Of a DNA stretch of 64,000 nt, positions 18,680 through 27,663 are shown in pieces. This DNA is from SZUA-36 sp963753105. GTDB taxonomy: Bacteria > Pseudomonadota > Gammaproteobacteria > Xanthomonadales > SZUA-36. The notes under the pieces are model-generated. The model worked only from the letters and a program-made list of their open reading frames with translations, did not search any database and was not told where the DNA came from. Position numbers and translations under genes: made by a program. Positions within the stretch are counted from its first letter, which is position 1; each line of letters starts with the position of its first letter. The DNA lies in assembly GCA_963753105.1 (NCBI GenBank), contig CAVWBD010000002.1, positions 124,001-188,000 on the forward strand, written 5' to 3'.

Positions 18680-19609
18680 CTAGAGTTCTTTCGTTTCCAG
18701 GCAATGCCTTGCCTGGCGTTCATCTTCACGCATTTGGGCAACGAGGTCATCAATATTTTCAAAGTGTGCTTCATTGCGCAGTTTCCTGACAAATTCCAGT
18801 TCCAGCCTTCGACCGTACAGGTTACCGTCAAAATCGAATAAATGTGCTTCTACCAGGAAGCCTTCCCCACCCACTGCCGGCCGTGTGCCAAGGTTGGCTA
18901 CTCCATCGCGCCAATCACCGTTATCCCAGCGGGCCCGGATCGCAAACACACCGCCCAGGGGGCTTGGCTTTGCAGCCAGCCTGATGTTGGCGGTCGGATA
19001 ACCCAGTTGCCGGCCCAATTGGCGGCCCCTGATCACCCTGCCCGCCATGCGGTAGGGCCTGCCCAGGAAACGCTGTGCCCGGGCCAGTTCACCAGCGGCG
19101 AGATAACTGCGGACTGCAGTGCTGGACACAACCTGGCCATCAAGCTCCAGCATCGACACGGTATTGACGCCGAAACCCAGCTTTTCACCGGATTTTTTAA
19201 GCGAAACTGTATCGCCCTGCCGCGCCCTGCCATAGCGGAAGTCTTCCCCGACCACGACCTGCTCAGCCGCCAGCGTATCAACCAGCACCGAGGAAACAAA
19301 ATCGTCCGGGCTCACGTTGGCTAATTCCTGATTAAAACGCATCAGCCAGACGAGGTCTATATTTTTGGCCGCCAGGAATTCCAGCTTCTGACGCACCGAC
19401 ATCAGGCGCGCCGGTGCACTCTCAGGACCAAACCAGGCCCTGGGTGTCGGCTCAAAGGTCACGACGACCAGGGGGTGCTGACCGCCGGACAGGTTTTTAC
19501 TGTATTCGATGAGCGACTGGTGACCGAGGTGAACGCCATCAAAGTTACCGATCATCACCACCGATGACTTCAGCAACTGTCTGCCTGGATTGTCCCTGAT
19601 TACCTGCAT
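18680..19609 (-). CDS. ribF: Bifunctional riboflavin kinase / FAD synthetase
   Basis: 309 residues. The N-terminal nucleotidyltransferase domain (VVMIGNFDGVHLGHQSLI, VLVDTLAAEQVVVGEDFRYGR) makes FAD from FMN and ATP. The C-terminal flavokinase domain (RQLGRQLGYPTANIRL, GVFAIRA, EFVRKLRNEAHFE) phosphorylates riboflavin. Cytoplasmic; feeds flavin to enzymes such as the DadA-like protein in this window. Usual neighbour of ileS downstream and murJ upstream, with a 90-base gap to murJ that could hold a promoter. Confidence 0.96.
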   Translation of the reverse strand: MQVIRDNPGRQLLKSSVVMIGNFDGVHLGHQSLIEYSKNLSGGQHPLVVVTFEPTPRAWFGPESAPARLMSVRQKLEFLAAKNIDLVWLMRFNQELANVSPDDFVSSVLVDTLAAEQVVVGEDFRYGRARQGDTVSLKKSGEKLGFGVNTVSMLELDGQVVSSTAVRSYLAAGELARAQRFLGRPYRMAGRVIRGRQLGRQLGYPTANIRLAAKPSPLGGVFAIRARWDNGDWRDGVANLGTRPAVGGEGFLVEAHLFDFDGNLYGRRLELEFVRKLRNEAHFENIDDLVAQMREDERQARHCLETKEL

Positions 19610-19698
19610 ATTGTTACGGGTGTCACTCTAAAATCGCAAAGCAGCGAATTATAGCAGCCACGGGACATCCGGTATCTAAATTCGAAACAACGGCACGG

Positions 19699-21258
19699 CT
19701 ACGCGGAACCGCGTAACAGGTCGTGTTTTTTGAGACCGGTGACCATGGCGATGAAAACGTAGACGATGACGCCAAACAGGATTGTAAGGCCCAGCTTCCT
19801 GACCCGCAGCACCGCGCTCGCCTGGAACCAGCTTTCGACATCATGGGTCATGAACAACAACAACGCACCCATGACCACGCAGGCTAAGATAACCGACACC
19901 CAAACCCTGACCCAGCCACGTTCCGGGGTATACACCTGCTGTTTCCTCAAACCACGGTAAAGCAGACCGGCGTTCAGGTAGGCCGCCATCGCACTGGCCA
20001 GGGCGAGGCCAGCGTGCGGACCGGCAAAACCATAGCCCAGCAAAGCACCGACGAACAGCAGGTTCAACAGCATGTTCGTGACCATTGCAGCGATGGCAAT
20101 TTTGACCGGCGTGCGGGTATCCTGGCGTGCGTAATAACCCGGCGCCAGTACCTTCACGGCGATAAATGCCGGCAGGCCGGCCGAATACGCCACCAGGCTA
20201 TAGCTGGACATACGCACATCGTCCGGCCGGAACGCGTCATATTGAAACAGGGTGATCAGGATGGGTGCCGCCAGCATGACCAAGCCAACGGCGGCCGGCA
20301 CCGTGACAATCACCGCCAGGCGCAGGGCCCAGTCCAGTGTCGCCGAAAATTCGGCTGTACTTGCCCTGGCGTGTTTTTGCGACAGGTTGGGCAGGATGAC
20401 CGTGGCCAGTGCGATACCCAGAACCCCCAGCGGGAACTCCAGCAAGCGGTCGGAATAATACAGCCAGGAAACACTACCGCTGACCAGGAATGTTGCAATG
20501 ATGCTGTCGAAGAGCAGGTTGACCTGTGCGACCGAGGAACCGATCAGGGTCGGGATCATCAATCTCAGGATGCGGCGCACCCCCGAATGGCGCCAACCCC
20601 AGCGTGGCCGCGGCATCAGTCCCAGGCGCATCAGCGCCGGGATCTGCAGCAGTAGTTGTGCGATACCGGCAGCCAATACACCCCAGGCCAGGGCCGTGAC
20701 GGGTACTTGCATATGACCAGCCAGTACCAGGGCCGCTGCGATCATGGAAATATTGAGCAGCACCGGGGTTAGCGCGGGAATCAGGAAGCGCTCGAATGTA
20801 TTCAGGATGCCGCCTGCCAGCGCGGTCAGCGATATCAACAGGATGTACGGGAAGGTAATACGCAGCATACCGGCCGACAGGTCGAATTCAGGTCTTCCAT
20901 CGGCCAGCCACCCGGGCGCAAATATCGACAGCACCAGGGGTGCGGCGATAACACCGATGGCGGTCAGCACCAGTAATACCGAAGCCAATGTGCCGGTTAC
21001 ATGATCCACCAGGTCACGCAGAGCCTCGCGGTCACCGGTGGCCTTGTACTCGGACAACACGGGCACAAAGGCCAGTGAGAACGAGCCCTCGGCAAATAAC
21101 CTGCGCATGAAATTCGGTATTTTGAATGCCAGGAAGAAGGCGTCCGTTTCACCGCTGGCGCCGAAAATTTTTGCCAGCACGACATCACGGACAAATCCGA
21201 GAATCCGGGAAAGAATGGTCGCGCTACCAACCGTCGCGGTTGATTTGAGCAGTTTCAT
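19699..21258 (-). CDS. murJ: Lipid II flippase MurJ
   Basis: 519 residues with about 14 hydrophobic segments. The MviN/MurJ N-terminus (LLKSTATVGSATILSRILGFVRDVVLAKIFGAS) is unmistakable, followed by DAFFLAFKIPNFMRRLFAEGSFSLAFVPVLSEY. MurJ flips undecaprenyl-linked lipid II to the periplasm for peptidoglycan synthesis. It is divergent from rpsT, as in E. coli-like gene order, and heads the leftward murJ-ribF-ileS-lspA-ispH run. Confidence 0.97.
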   Translation of the reverse strand: MKLLKSTATVGSATILSRILGFVRDVVLAKIFGASGETDAFFLAFKIPNFMRRLFAEGSFSLAFVPVLSEYKATGDREALRDLVDHVTGTLASVLLVLTAIGVIAAPLVLSIFAPGWLADGRPEFDLSAGMLRITFPYILLISLTALAGGILNTFERFLIPALTPVLLNISMIAAALVLAGHMQVPVTALAWGVLAAGIAQLLLQIPALMRLGLMPRPRWGWRHSGVRRILRLMIPTLIGSSVAQVNLLFDSIIATFLVSGSVSWLYYSDRLLEFPLGVLGIALATVILPNLSQKHARASTAEFSATLDWALRLAVIVTVPAAVGLVMLAAPILITLFQYDAFRPDDVRMSSYSLVAYSAGLPAFIAVKVLAPGYYARQDTRTPVKIAIAAMVTNMLLNLLFVGALLGYGFAGPHAGLALASAMAAYLNAGLLYRGLRKQQVYTPERGWVRVWVSVILACVVMGALLLFMTHDVESWFQASAVLRVRKLGLTILFGVIVYVFIAMVTGLKKHDLLRGSA

Positions 21259-21322
21259 CCTGGTTTATGCCCCAAATTCAACCCTGACCAAAAAAAAACC
21301 ATGTATTTTCCCTGTTAAATGA

Positions 21323-21351
21323 TTGACCCGGCGAAGAAAAACTAAGATACT
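21323..21351 (+). promoter_or_regulatory. Sigma-70-type promoter for rpsT
   Basis: TTGACC (21323-21328), 17-base spacer, GATACT (21346-21351). A start near 21358 would give a short leader before the rpsT initiation codon at 21392. Good match and ideal spacing; not experimentally supported. Confidence 0.55.
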
Positions 21352-21391
21352 ACGCGGCTAGTTTCTGAACCAGTATTTACGGAGATTTACC

Positions 21392-21652
21392 TTGGCTAAC
21401 AGTTTATCAGCACGCAAGCGTGCCCGTCAGGCAGAAAAACATCGTTTGCGTAATGCAAGCCAGCGCTCGCATGTGCGCACATCGATCAAAAAAGTGCTCG
21501 CGGCCATTGAGTCCGGTGACAAAAGTGCAGCTGAATCAGCTTACAAGGCTGCTGTTCCTGCCATTGACCGCTCAGTGTCCAAGGGTCTGATGCACCGCAA
21601 CAAGGCTGCGCGGCATAAATCACGCCTGAACAACCACGTTCGCAATATGTAA
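21392..21652 (+). CDS. rpsT: 30S ribosomal protein S20
   Basis: 86 residues, the usual S20 length, basic throughout (ANSLSARKRARQAEKHRLRN, KGLMHRNKAARHKSRLN). Binds 16S rRNA during small-subunit assembly. The start codon is TTG at 21392, with GGAG 8 bases upstream. E. coli rpsT also uses UUG, which there takes part in autoregulation, so this is probably real rather than an error. Single gene between a clear promoter and a terminator, divergent from murJ. Confidence 0.97.
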   Translation: MANSLSARKRARQAEKHRLRNASQRSHVRTSIKKVLAAIESGDKSAAESAYKAAVPAIDRSVSKGLMHRNKAARHKSRLNNHVRNM

Positions 21653-21702
21653 TTCCGGGTTTGATTCACACCAGGTGAGTCAAGCCATGTGAGAGATTAC
21701 AG

Positions 21703-21731
21703 AAAAGCCCCGTCGAACGCGGGGCTTTTTT
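21703..21731. terminator. Bidirectional terminator between rpsT and obgE
   Basis: Stem GCCCCG (21707-21712) and CGGGGC (21720-21725), flanked by four A on the left and six T on the right. It ends rpsT on the plus strand and can also end the leftward obgE transcript, whose stop is at 21758. Confidence 0.85.
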
Positions 21732-21757
21732 ATGTCCAAATTGTGCAAACGGCCGGT

Positions 21758-22822
21758 TCAGGTCTCTGTCTGTGCGCCTTGGCTCCAGTCCTTTTTCTGC
21801 TCCTGCTCCAATTCCGTCATTTCATCCAGCGCACGCCCGACCGCCTGCACCAGGTCATCGGTGCCGTTACGGGTGACCGAAGAGATCATGAACCACGGCG
21901 CCTTCCAATCCAGGGCTTCCACCACGCGCCTGGCAATGTCCTCCGCAGCCGATGACTCTACGAGATCGATCTTGGTGAACACCAGCCAGCGCGGTTTGTC
22001 ACCCAGGTCAGCATCAAAATTGACCAATTCCTGCGCCAGCTTCCTGACAGCGTCTTCGGGTAATTCTTCATCCGGTGGCGCAATATCCACCAGGTGTAAC
22101 AAGAGCCTGGTCCTTTGCAGATGTTTCAGAAACTGCACACCCAGGCCCGCGCCTTGCGCCGCGCCTTCGATGAGACCCGGTACGTCCGCGATCACGAAAC
22201 TGCTGTCCATACCAACCCGGACCACACCGAGGTTGGGATACAGGGTCGTGAACGGGTAATCGGCAACCTTTGGCCGGGCAGCCGAGACCGTACTGATCAG
22301 GGTTGATTTACCGGCGTTGGGAAAACCCAGCAAACCGATGTCCGCCAGCACCTTCAACTCCAGGTGCAACTGCATTTCTTCGCCGGGCTCGCCGGGTGTG
22401 AATTTACGCGGTGCGCGGTTGGTGGAACTCTTGAAATGCACGTTGCCCAGGCCACCACGCCCGCCCCGGGCAACCAGCAAACGCTGGCCGTGTTCAGTTA
22501 CATCTCCGATGGTCACGGCGCTGTCCTCGTCCGTTACCACGGTTCCCAGGGGTACCCGGATACAGATGTCCTCACCCTTTTTTCCGTACCTTTCCTGGCC
22601 TTTTCCCTGCACACCGTTCTGCGCCTTGTAACTGCGCCGGTGGCGAAAATCCACCAGCGTGTTCAGGCCGGAATCGCCTTCCAGGTAGACACTGCCGCCG
22701 TCACCGCCGTCACCGCCATCGGGACCGCCGTACTGGATGTACTTTTCCCTGCGGAACGAGGCCGAGCCACTACCGCCCTTGCCGGCAGTGATATGAATGG
22801 ATGCTTCGTCAACGAATTTCAT
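21758..22822 (-). CDS. obgE: Obg family GTPase (ObgE/CgtA)
   Basis: 354 residues. The glycine-rich Obg fold (ITAGKGGSGSASFRREKY, GPDGGDGGDGGSVYLE) is followed by the G domain with G1 GFPNAGKST, G3 DVPGLIEGA and G4 FTKIDLVE. It functions in 50S assembly and the stringent response. ATG 22822 (MKFVDEA) is the family start; the upstream in-frame codons are not Obg-like. Downstream of rpmA and rplU as in most bacteria, but separated from them by a strong terminator and a repeat-like spacer, so it probably has its own promoter. Confidence 0.97.
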   Translation of the reverse strand: MKFVDEASIHITAGKGGSGSASFRREKYIQYGGPDGGDGGDGGSVYLEGDSGLNTLVDFRHRRSYKAQNGVQGKGQERYGKKGEDICIRVPLGTVVTDEDSAVTIGDVTEHGQRLLVARGGRGGLGNVHFKSSTNRAPRKFTPGEPGEEMQLHLELKVLADIGLLGFPNAGKSTLISTVSAARPKVADYPFTTLYPNLGVVRVGMDSSFVIADVPGLIEGAAQGAGLGVQFLKHLQRTRLLLHLVDIAPPDEELPEDAVRKLAQELVNFDADLGDKPRWLVFTKIDLVESSAAEDIARRVVEALDWKAPWFMISSVTRNGTDDLVQAVGRALDEMTELEQEQKKDWSQGAQTET

Positions 22823-22859
22823 AGTGGGGCTTATTATAGATGTTAAGAAGTGCAAATCT

Positions 22860-23008
22860 GACACTTCGCGACCAGCATCGCTAAGACAGCGCCAGGCTGG
22901 CTTCTCGACCGGTTCCCGGTCTCACCTTCTTGCCCCACAGCATTAGGCAATCTTGTGGGGCCGCTCATGCGCATCCCTGCGCCCGCGGCATACCGTTCAT
23001 CCTGAACA
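22860..23008. repeat. Intergenic repeat-like segment (copy 1)
   Basis: Non-coding spacer between obgE and rpmA. It contains GCATCCCTGCGCCCGCGGCA followed by TACCGTTCAT near 22972-23000 and GGTCTCACCTTCT near 22918-22930. Both blocks recur with a few changes at about 62660-62692 and 62723-62735. This suggests a dispersed intergenic element rather than gene remains. Confidence 0.5.
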
Positions 23009-23009
23009 T

Positions 23010-23048
23010 AAAAAAAGGGGCCAGGTTCACAAAGAACCTGGCCCCTTT
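23010..23048 (-). terminator. Terminator of rplU-rpmA
   Basis: Perfect 14-base arms AAAGGGGCCAGGTT (23014-23027) and AACCTGGCCCCTTT (23035-23048) with a 7-base loop. The T run is on the minus strand, 10 bases after the rpmA stop. Confidence 0.9.
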
Positions 23049-23058
23049 CGTCTTACCG

Positions 23059-23322
23059 TTAGGATTCTTCCGTCACCACGCTGACATACTTGCGTTTTGG
23101 CATGCCACGCTGCTGGAACTTAACCTTGCCGTCGCTCAGTGCAAACAAGGTGTGATCACGACCAACACCCACATTCTCACCAGCGTGAAAACGGGTGCCG
23201 CGCTGACGGACCAGGATATTTCCCGCCTCGACAGGCTCGCCGCCAAAGCGTTTTACACCCAGGTACTTGGGGTTGGAATCGCGACCATTGCGCGTACTAC
23301 CACCTGCTTTCTTATGTGCCAT
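23059..23322 (-). CDS. rpmA: 50S ribosomal protein L27
   Basis: 87 residues. Typical L27 start AHKKAGGSTRNGRDSNPKYL, then GVKRFGGEPV and IL(V)RQRGT. The N-terminal arm reaches the peptidyl-transferase centre. GAGGAATTGAATC precedes the ATG. Co-transcribed with rplU; as written, the rplU frame runs 70 bases into this gene, which points to a frame slip in rplU rather than true overlap. Confidence 0.97.
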   Translation of the reverse strand: MAHKKAGGSTRNGRDSNPKYLGVKRFGGEPVEAGNILVRQRGTRFHAGENVGVGRDHTLFALSDGKVKFQQRGMPKRKYVSVVTEES

Positions 23323-23729
23323 GATTCAATTCCTCTGTCAGTCTTCGCTTTTTGCTTCAACTTCGGGCTTGGCGCTTCCTTCGCCTTCACCTTGGAAACC
23401 TTCTTTTTCTTCGGTGCCGAAGCTGCAATCCCGGTAATTTCAATCTGGGTGTAGTCCTGCCGATGCCCCATGCGCTTCATGTGCTGCTTACGGCGTTTGA
23501 ACTTGAGAATATTAATCTTTTCCCCACGACCGTGGTCAACAACCGTGGCCGTGACCTTGCCGCCTTTCAGGAAGGGAGAGCCAATTTTGACTTTCTCACC
23601 CTCGCCAACCATCAGCACCTGGTCAAGCTCTACTGTAGCGCCCTTGTCAGCGTCCAGCTTCTCAATTTTTAGAATGTCTCCCGTGGTAGCACGGTACTGC
23701 TTTCCACCGGTTTTAAATACTGCGTACAT
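23253..23729 (-). CDS. rplU: 50S ribosomal protein L21, C-terminal frame probably slipped
   Basis: Residues 1-103 are canonical L21 (MYAVFKTGGKQYR, ILKIEKL, KFKRRKQHMKRMGHRQDYTQIEITGI). After this the frame gives a basic tail (APKKKKVSKVKAKEAPS) and runs on to 23253, overlapping rpmA by 70 bases. The alternative frame from the A/G-rich stretch near 23390-23410 encodes an acidic, alanine/glutamate-rich tail (GEGEGSAKPEVEAKSED) ending at TGA 23338-23340, just before the rpmA ribosome site. That is the arrangement expected for this family. So a one-base indel near the AAGAAAAAGAAGG run is likely, from sequencing or a real mutation in a dispensable tail. ATG 23729 is the L21 start. Confidence 0.93.
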   Translation of the reverse strand: MYAVFKTGGKQYRATTGDILKIEKLDADKGATVELDQVLMVGEGEKVKIGSPFLKGGKVTATVVDHGRGEKINILKFKRRKQHMKRMGHRQDYTQIEITGIAASAPKKKKVSKVKAKEAPSPKLKQKAKTDRGIESWHIRKQVVVRAMVAIPTPSTWV

Positions 23730-24012
23730 GGTAACCCGCTCCAAATTCAAAGGGCCCTACAAAAGGGCGAGAATATTAGCGGTTTTATGGGGTGCGGTCA
23801 ACCTCCATCCCCTAAAAATCCAATGTATTTTCAAGCCCTTTATAGTACGCGCCTTTCAAAGAATCCACGCGCAAATGGATTCCGGATTCTGCGCAGGGAA
23901 GCACTAATTCACAAAATACATACTTTTCCCAATTCACGACCACACTTTCATTTCAAAAGAGGGGTATAGTAGTCGGTTGGAAATCGTTTTGAGCGTTTTG
24001 AGCCAATAACCA

Positions 24013-26877
24013 ATGCAAACCATAAAAATACGCGGCGCCCGTACCCACAACCTGGCCAATATCGACCTCGATCTGCCCCGGGACAAGTTGATCGTGGTTA
24101 CGGGCTTATCGGGTTCTGGCAAATCATCACTGGCCTTTGACACCATTTACGCTGAAGGACAGCGCCGTTACGTGGAATCGCTGTCAGCCTACGCCCGGCA
24201 GTTCCTGTCGGTGATGGAAAAGCCCGATATCGACCATATCGAAGGCCTGTCACCCGCCATTTCGATCGAGCAGAAATCCACCTCGCACAACCCGCGCTCC
24301 ACCGTGGGCACCATCACCGAGATATACGACTACCTGCGCTTGTTGTTTGCCCGTGTCGGTACACCGTGTTGCCCCGATCACGGCCAGCCACTGGAAGCAC
24401 AGACCGTCAGCCAGATGGTTGACCAGGTCATGGCGCTTCCGGAAGGCAGCAAGGTGATGTTGCTGGCGCCGGTGGTACGGGACCGCAAGGGTGAGCACGC
24501 CCAATTATTCGATGAACTACGCGCACAGGGTTATGTCCGTGTCCGGGTTGATGGAAAGGTGTACCCGATCGATGAAGTACCCACACTCGAGTTGCGCCGT
24601 AAACACACGATCGAGGTCGTCATTGACCGCTTCAAGGTGCGCGCAGACCTGAAACAGCGTCTCGCCGAGTCATTTGAAACCGCGCTGATGCTGTCCGACG
24701 GACTCGCGTTGTTGTCACCGATGGATGAAGCCAATGATGAGGCTGGCAGCGTTGAAGAGAAACTGCTGAGTTCGCGTTATTCCTGTGTGCAATGTGATTA
24801 CAGCCTGCAGGAAGTAGAACCCCGCATGTTCTCTTTCAACAACCCGAACGGGGCCTGTCCCGGTTGCGACGGTCTTGGTGTGGCCCAGTTTTTTGACCCG
24901 GACCGCGTGGTGAACAACCCCCATGTCAGCCTCGCCGGTGGCGCCGTACGTGGCTGGGACCGGCGTAACCCCTATTATTTCCAGATCATCACGGCCCTGT
25001 CAGCGCACTACGGCTTCGACATCGAAACACCATTCCTCGAATTATCCGAACAACACCGCGAAATCATTCTGTACGGCAGTGGCAAGGAGGTGATCGAGTT
25101 CACCTACTACGGTGAGCGTGGCACCCAGAAACGACGGCACCCGTTTGCCGGCATCATCCCCAACCTGGAACGCCGTTTCCGTGAAACCGATGCACGGATC
25201 GTGCGCGAGGAATTATCCAAGTACCTCTCCCGGAAACCCTGTGCCGAGTGTAACGGGCAGCGTCTGAACCGCCAGGCAAGACACGTGTTTGTCGATGGCA
25301 CCAACCTGCCGACCATCACGGCCTGGCCGATACTGCGCTGCCTGGAATTCTTCGAGGAACTCTCGCTGGCAGGCCGCAAAGGGGAAATCGCAGAGAAAAT
25401 CGTCAAGGAAGTCTTTGAGCGTCTGCAATTCCTGGTCAACGTTGGCCTGGACTACCTGACACTGGACCGCAAGGCGGGCAGTCTGTCCGGTGGCGAGGCG
25501 CAACGCATTCGGCTGGCAAGCCAGATCGGAGCCGGCCTGGTCGGCGTGATGTACATCCTGGATGAACCTTCCATCGGCCTGCACCAGCGTGACAACGAGC
25601 GTCTCCTGTCCACGCTGACACGCTTACGTGACATCGGCAACACGGTGATCGTTGTCGAGCACGACGAGGAAGCCATCCGCACGGCCGATCATATCGTGGA
25701 CATGGGACCGGGTGCAGGCGTGCACGGCGGCGAGGTCGTTTTCTGCGGCAAACCGGAAGACCTGGTCAACAACAATGCCACCCTGACCGGCCAGTACCTG
25801 TCCGGCAAAATGGAAATCGAGATTCCGGCCCAACGCACCAAGGCCGACCCGCAGCGGGTATTCAGACTGATCGGTGCGCGGGGTAACAACCTCAAGGACG
25901 TGACGCTTGAATTACCCGCAGGCTTATTCACCTGTATAACCGGTGTCTCCGGTTCCGGCAAATCAACCCTGATCAATGACACGCTGCACCGAATTGCTGC
26001 CCGTGAACTATACGACGCAGGCGCCCAGCCGGCACCCTATGACAGCGTGGAAAACCTGCACCTGTTCGACAAGGTCGTTGACATCGACCAGTCACCCATC
26101 GGGCGTACGCCACGATCAAACCCGGCCACCTATACCGGTCTGTTCACACCGATACGCGAGTTATTTGCCGGCACCCAGGAAGCACGTTCACGTGGCTACA
26201 AACCCGGACGTTTCAGTTTCAACGTCAAGGGTGGACGCTGTGAAGCCTGCCAGGGTGACGGGCTGATTCGTGTCGAAATGCATTTCCTGCCAGATATTTA
26301 CGTGCCCTGTGATGTCTGTCATGGCAAACGCTATAACCGCGAATCACTCGGGGTGCACTACAAGGGCAAGAATATTCACGAGGTTCTGAACATGACCGTG
26401 GAAGATGCACTGGAGTTCTTTGCACCGGTGCCGGTCATCGCCCGCAAGTTGCAAACGCTGATGGATGTGGGTTTGTCTTACATCACGCTGGGGCAAAGTG
26501 CGACCACCCTCTCCGGTGGTGAGGCACAACGCATCAAGCTGGCCAAGGAATTATCCAAGCGCGATACCGGCCAGACCCTGTACATACTGGACGAACCGAC
26601 CACCGGCCTGCACTTTCACGACATCAAGCAGTTATTGCACGTGCTGCACCGCTTGCGTGATCACGGCAATACCGTGGCAGTTATCGAACACAACCTGGAC
26701 GTCATCAAGACCGCCGACTGGGTCATTGACCTGGGACCGGAAGGTGGCGACCGCGGTGGTGAGATCATCGCCACGGGAACACCCGAACAACTGGCCGGGA
26801 CGCTGGCCTCACATACCGGTAACTTCCTCGCCAGGTTGTTTGAAAGACGCGCCTCCTTACAGAGGAAGTCCGCCTGA
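24013..26877 (+). CDS. uvrA: Excinuclease ABC subunit A
   Basis: 954 residues, slightly longer than the usual 940. Two ABC modules: Walker A GLSGSGKSSLAFDTI (about residue 31) and GVSGSGKSTLINDTL (about 645). Signatures are LSGGEAQRIRLASQ and LSGGEAQRIKLAKE, with LDEPSIGLH and LDEPTTGLH Walker B motifs. Zinc-binding CVQC/CPGC and CEAC/CDVC pairs are present. UvrA recognises DNA damage with UvrB in nucleotide excision repair. I found no LexA-type box (CTG-N10-CAG) upstream, unlike E. coli uvrA. Confidence 0.98.
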   Translation: MQTIKIRGARTHNLANIDLDLPRDKLIVVTGLSGSGKSSLAFDTIYAEGQRRYVESLSAYARQFLSVMEKPDIDHIEGLSPAISIEQKSTSHNPRSTVGTITEIYDYLRLLFARVGTPCCPDHGQPLEAQTVSQMVDQVMALPEGSKVMLLAPVVRDRKGEHAQLFDELRAQGYVRVRVDGKVYPIDEVPTLELRRKHTIEVVIDRFKVRADLKQRLAESFETALMLSDGLALLSPMDEANDEAGSVEEKLLSSRYSCVQCDYSLQEVEPRMFSFNNPNGACPGCDGLGVAQFFDPDRVVNNPHVSLAGGAVRGWDRRNPYYFQIITALSAHYGFDIETPFLELSEQHREIILYGSGKEVIEFTYYGERGTQKRRHPFAGIIPNLERRFRETDARIVREELSKYLSRKPCAECNGQRLNRQARHVFVDGTNLPTITAWPILRCLEFFEELSLAGRKGEIAEKIVKEVFERLQFLVNVGLDYLTLDRKAGSLSGGEAQRIRLASQIGAGLVGVMYILDEPSIGLHQRDNERLLSTLTRLRDIGNTVIVVEHDEEAIRTADHIVDMGPGAGVHGGEVVFCGKPEDLVNNNATLTGQYLSGKMEIEIPAQRTKADPQRVFRLIGARGNNLKDVTLELPAGLFTCITGVSGSGKSTLINDTLHRIAARELYDAGAQPAPYDSVENLHLFDKVVDIDQSPIGRTPRSNPATYTGLFTPIRELFAGTQEARSRGYKPGRFSFNVKGGRCEACQGDGLIRVEMHFLPDIYVPCDVCHGKRYNRESLGVHYKGKNIHEVLNMTVEDALEFFAPVPVIARKLQTLMDVGLSYITLGQSATTLSGGEAQRIKLAKELSKRDTGQTLYILDEPTTGLHFHDIKQLLHVLHRLRDHGNTVAVIEHNLDVIKTADWVIDLGPEGGDRGGEIIATGTPEQLAGTLASHTGNFLARLFERRASLQRKSA

Positions 26878-26907
26878 ACAATGGTTTGATACCATAAAGG
26901 AATCGCT

Positions 26908-27663
26908 ATGCTGGAAATGATCGATCACGGAAATATCCGGGAAATCCGCATGACACGGTCACCGGTCAACGCGCTTAACCCAGAATTTGTCAGTCTGCAG
27001 ACCACGGCGTTACATGATGCGGTGACGCAAGCGGGCGCGGTCGTTTTATCTGGCTCACCGGGTATTTTCTCCGCAGGTCTTGACGTGGTGGAATTGCTGC
27101 CACTCGATCAAGCAGACATGCGGTCTTTCTGGCAGGCATTCATCGACTTGTTGGAAGTCATCGCCTGTGCACCGGTTCCCGTTGCCGCGGCGATTACCGG
27201 TCACGCGCCGGCCGGTGGTGCACTCATCAGCCTGATGGCCGATTACCGTGTTATGAGCCAAGGCACGTACAGGATTGGCTTGAACGAAACCCGGGTTGGC
27301 CTGGTACTCCCGCCCTTGTTGCAGCAAGCCATGGCAAGCGTGGTCGGGCGGCGGATCACTGAAAAGATGTTGGTGCCCGGCACCCTGGTCTCGCCGGAGC
27401 AGGCGCTCGAAATAAACCTGGTAGACGCACTGGAAGACGGTTACGAGGCAACCATCCAGCATGCTGTGCAATGGTGCGGGGAGTTGCTGGCATTACCGCG
27501 GCACGCCATGCTGGCCAACCGCAAAATCGCACGCGCCCATTTCAAACAGGCATTCACCACGATTGCGCCAAGCGCCGTGGATACGCTCACCGACTCATGG
27601 TTTTCAGATGCCACGCAGGCCGTGTTGCATGACTTCGTGGCAAAACTCAAGAATAAGAACTGA
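26908..27663 (+). CDS. Enoyl-CoA hydratase/isomerase family protein
   Basis: 251-residue crotonase-fold protein. TRSPVNALNPEF near the N-terminus, oxyanion-hole segments (SGSPGIFSAGLDV at about 50, GHAPAGGALISLMADYRVM at about 105) and LNETRVGLVLPP define the family. The GIFSAGLD pattern resembles delta3,delta2-enoyl-CoA isomerase-type members more than hydratases, so a role in unsaturated fatty-acid oxidation is likely but not settled. It begins 30 bases after uvrA, with AAAGG upstream, and converges with the sulfurtransferase gene. Confidence 0.82.
   Translation: MLEMIDHGNIREIRMTRSPVNALNPEFVSLQTTALHDAVTQAGAVVLSGSPGIFSAGLDVVELLPLDQADMRSFWQAFIDLLEVIACAPVPVAAAITGHAPAGGALISLMADYRVMSQGTYRIGLNETRVGLVLPPLLQQAMASVVGRRITEKMLVPGTLVSPEQALEINLVDALEDGYEATIQHAVQWCGELLALPRHAMLANRKIARAHFKQAFTTIAPSAVDTLTDSWFSDATQAVLHDFVAKLKNKN

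Noticed and set aside
23750..24012. LexA box upstream of uvrA
   Set aside because: No CTG-N10-CAG type dyad is visible between rplU and uvrA.
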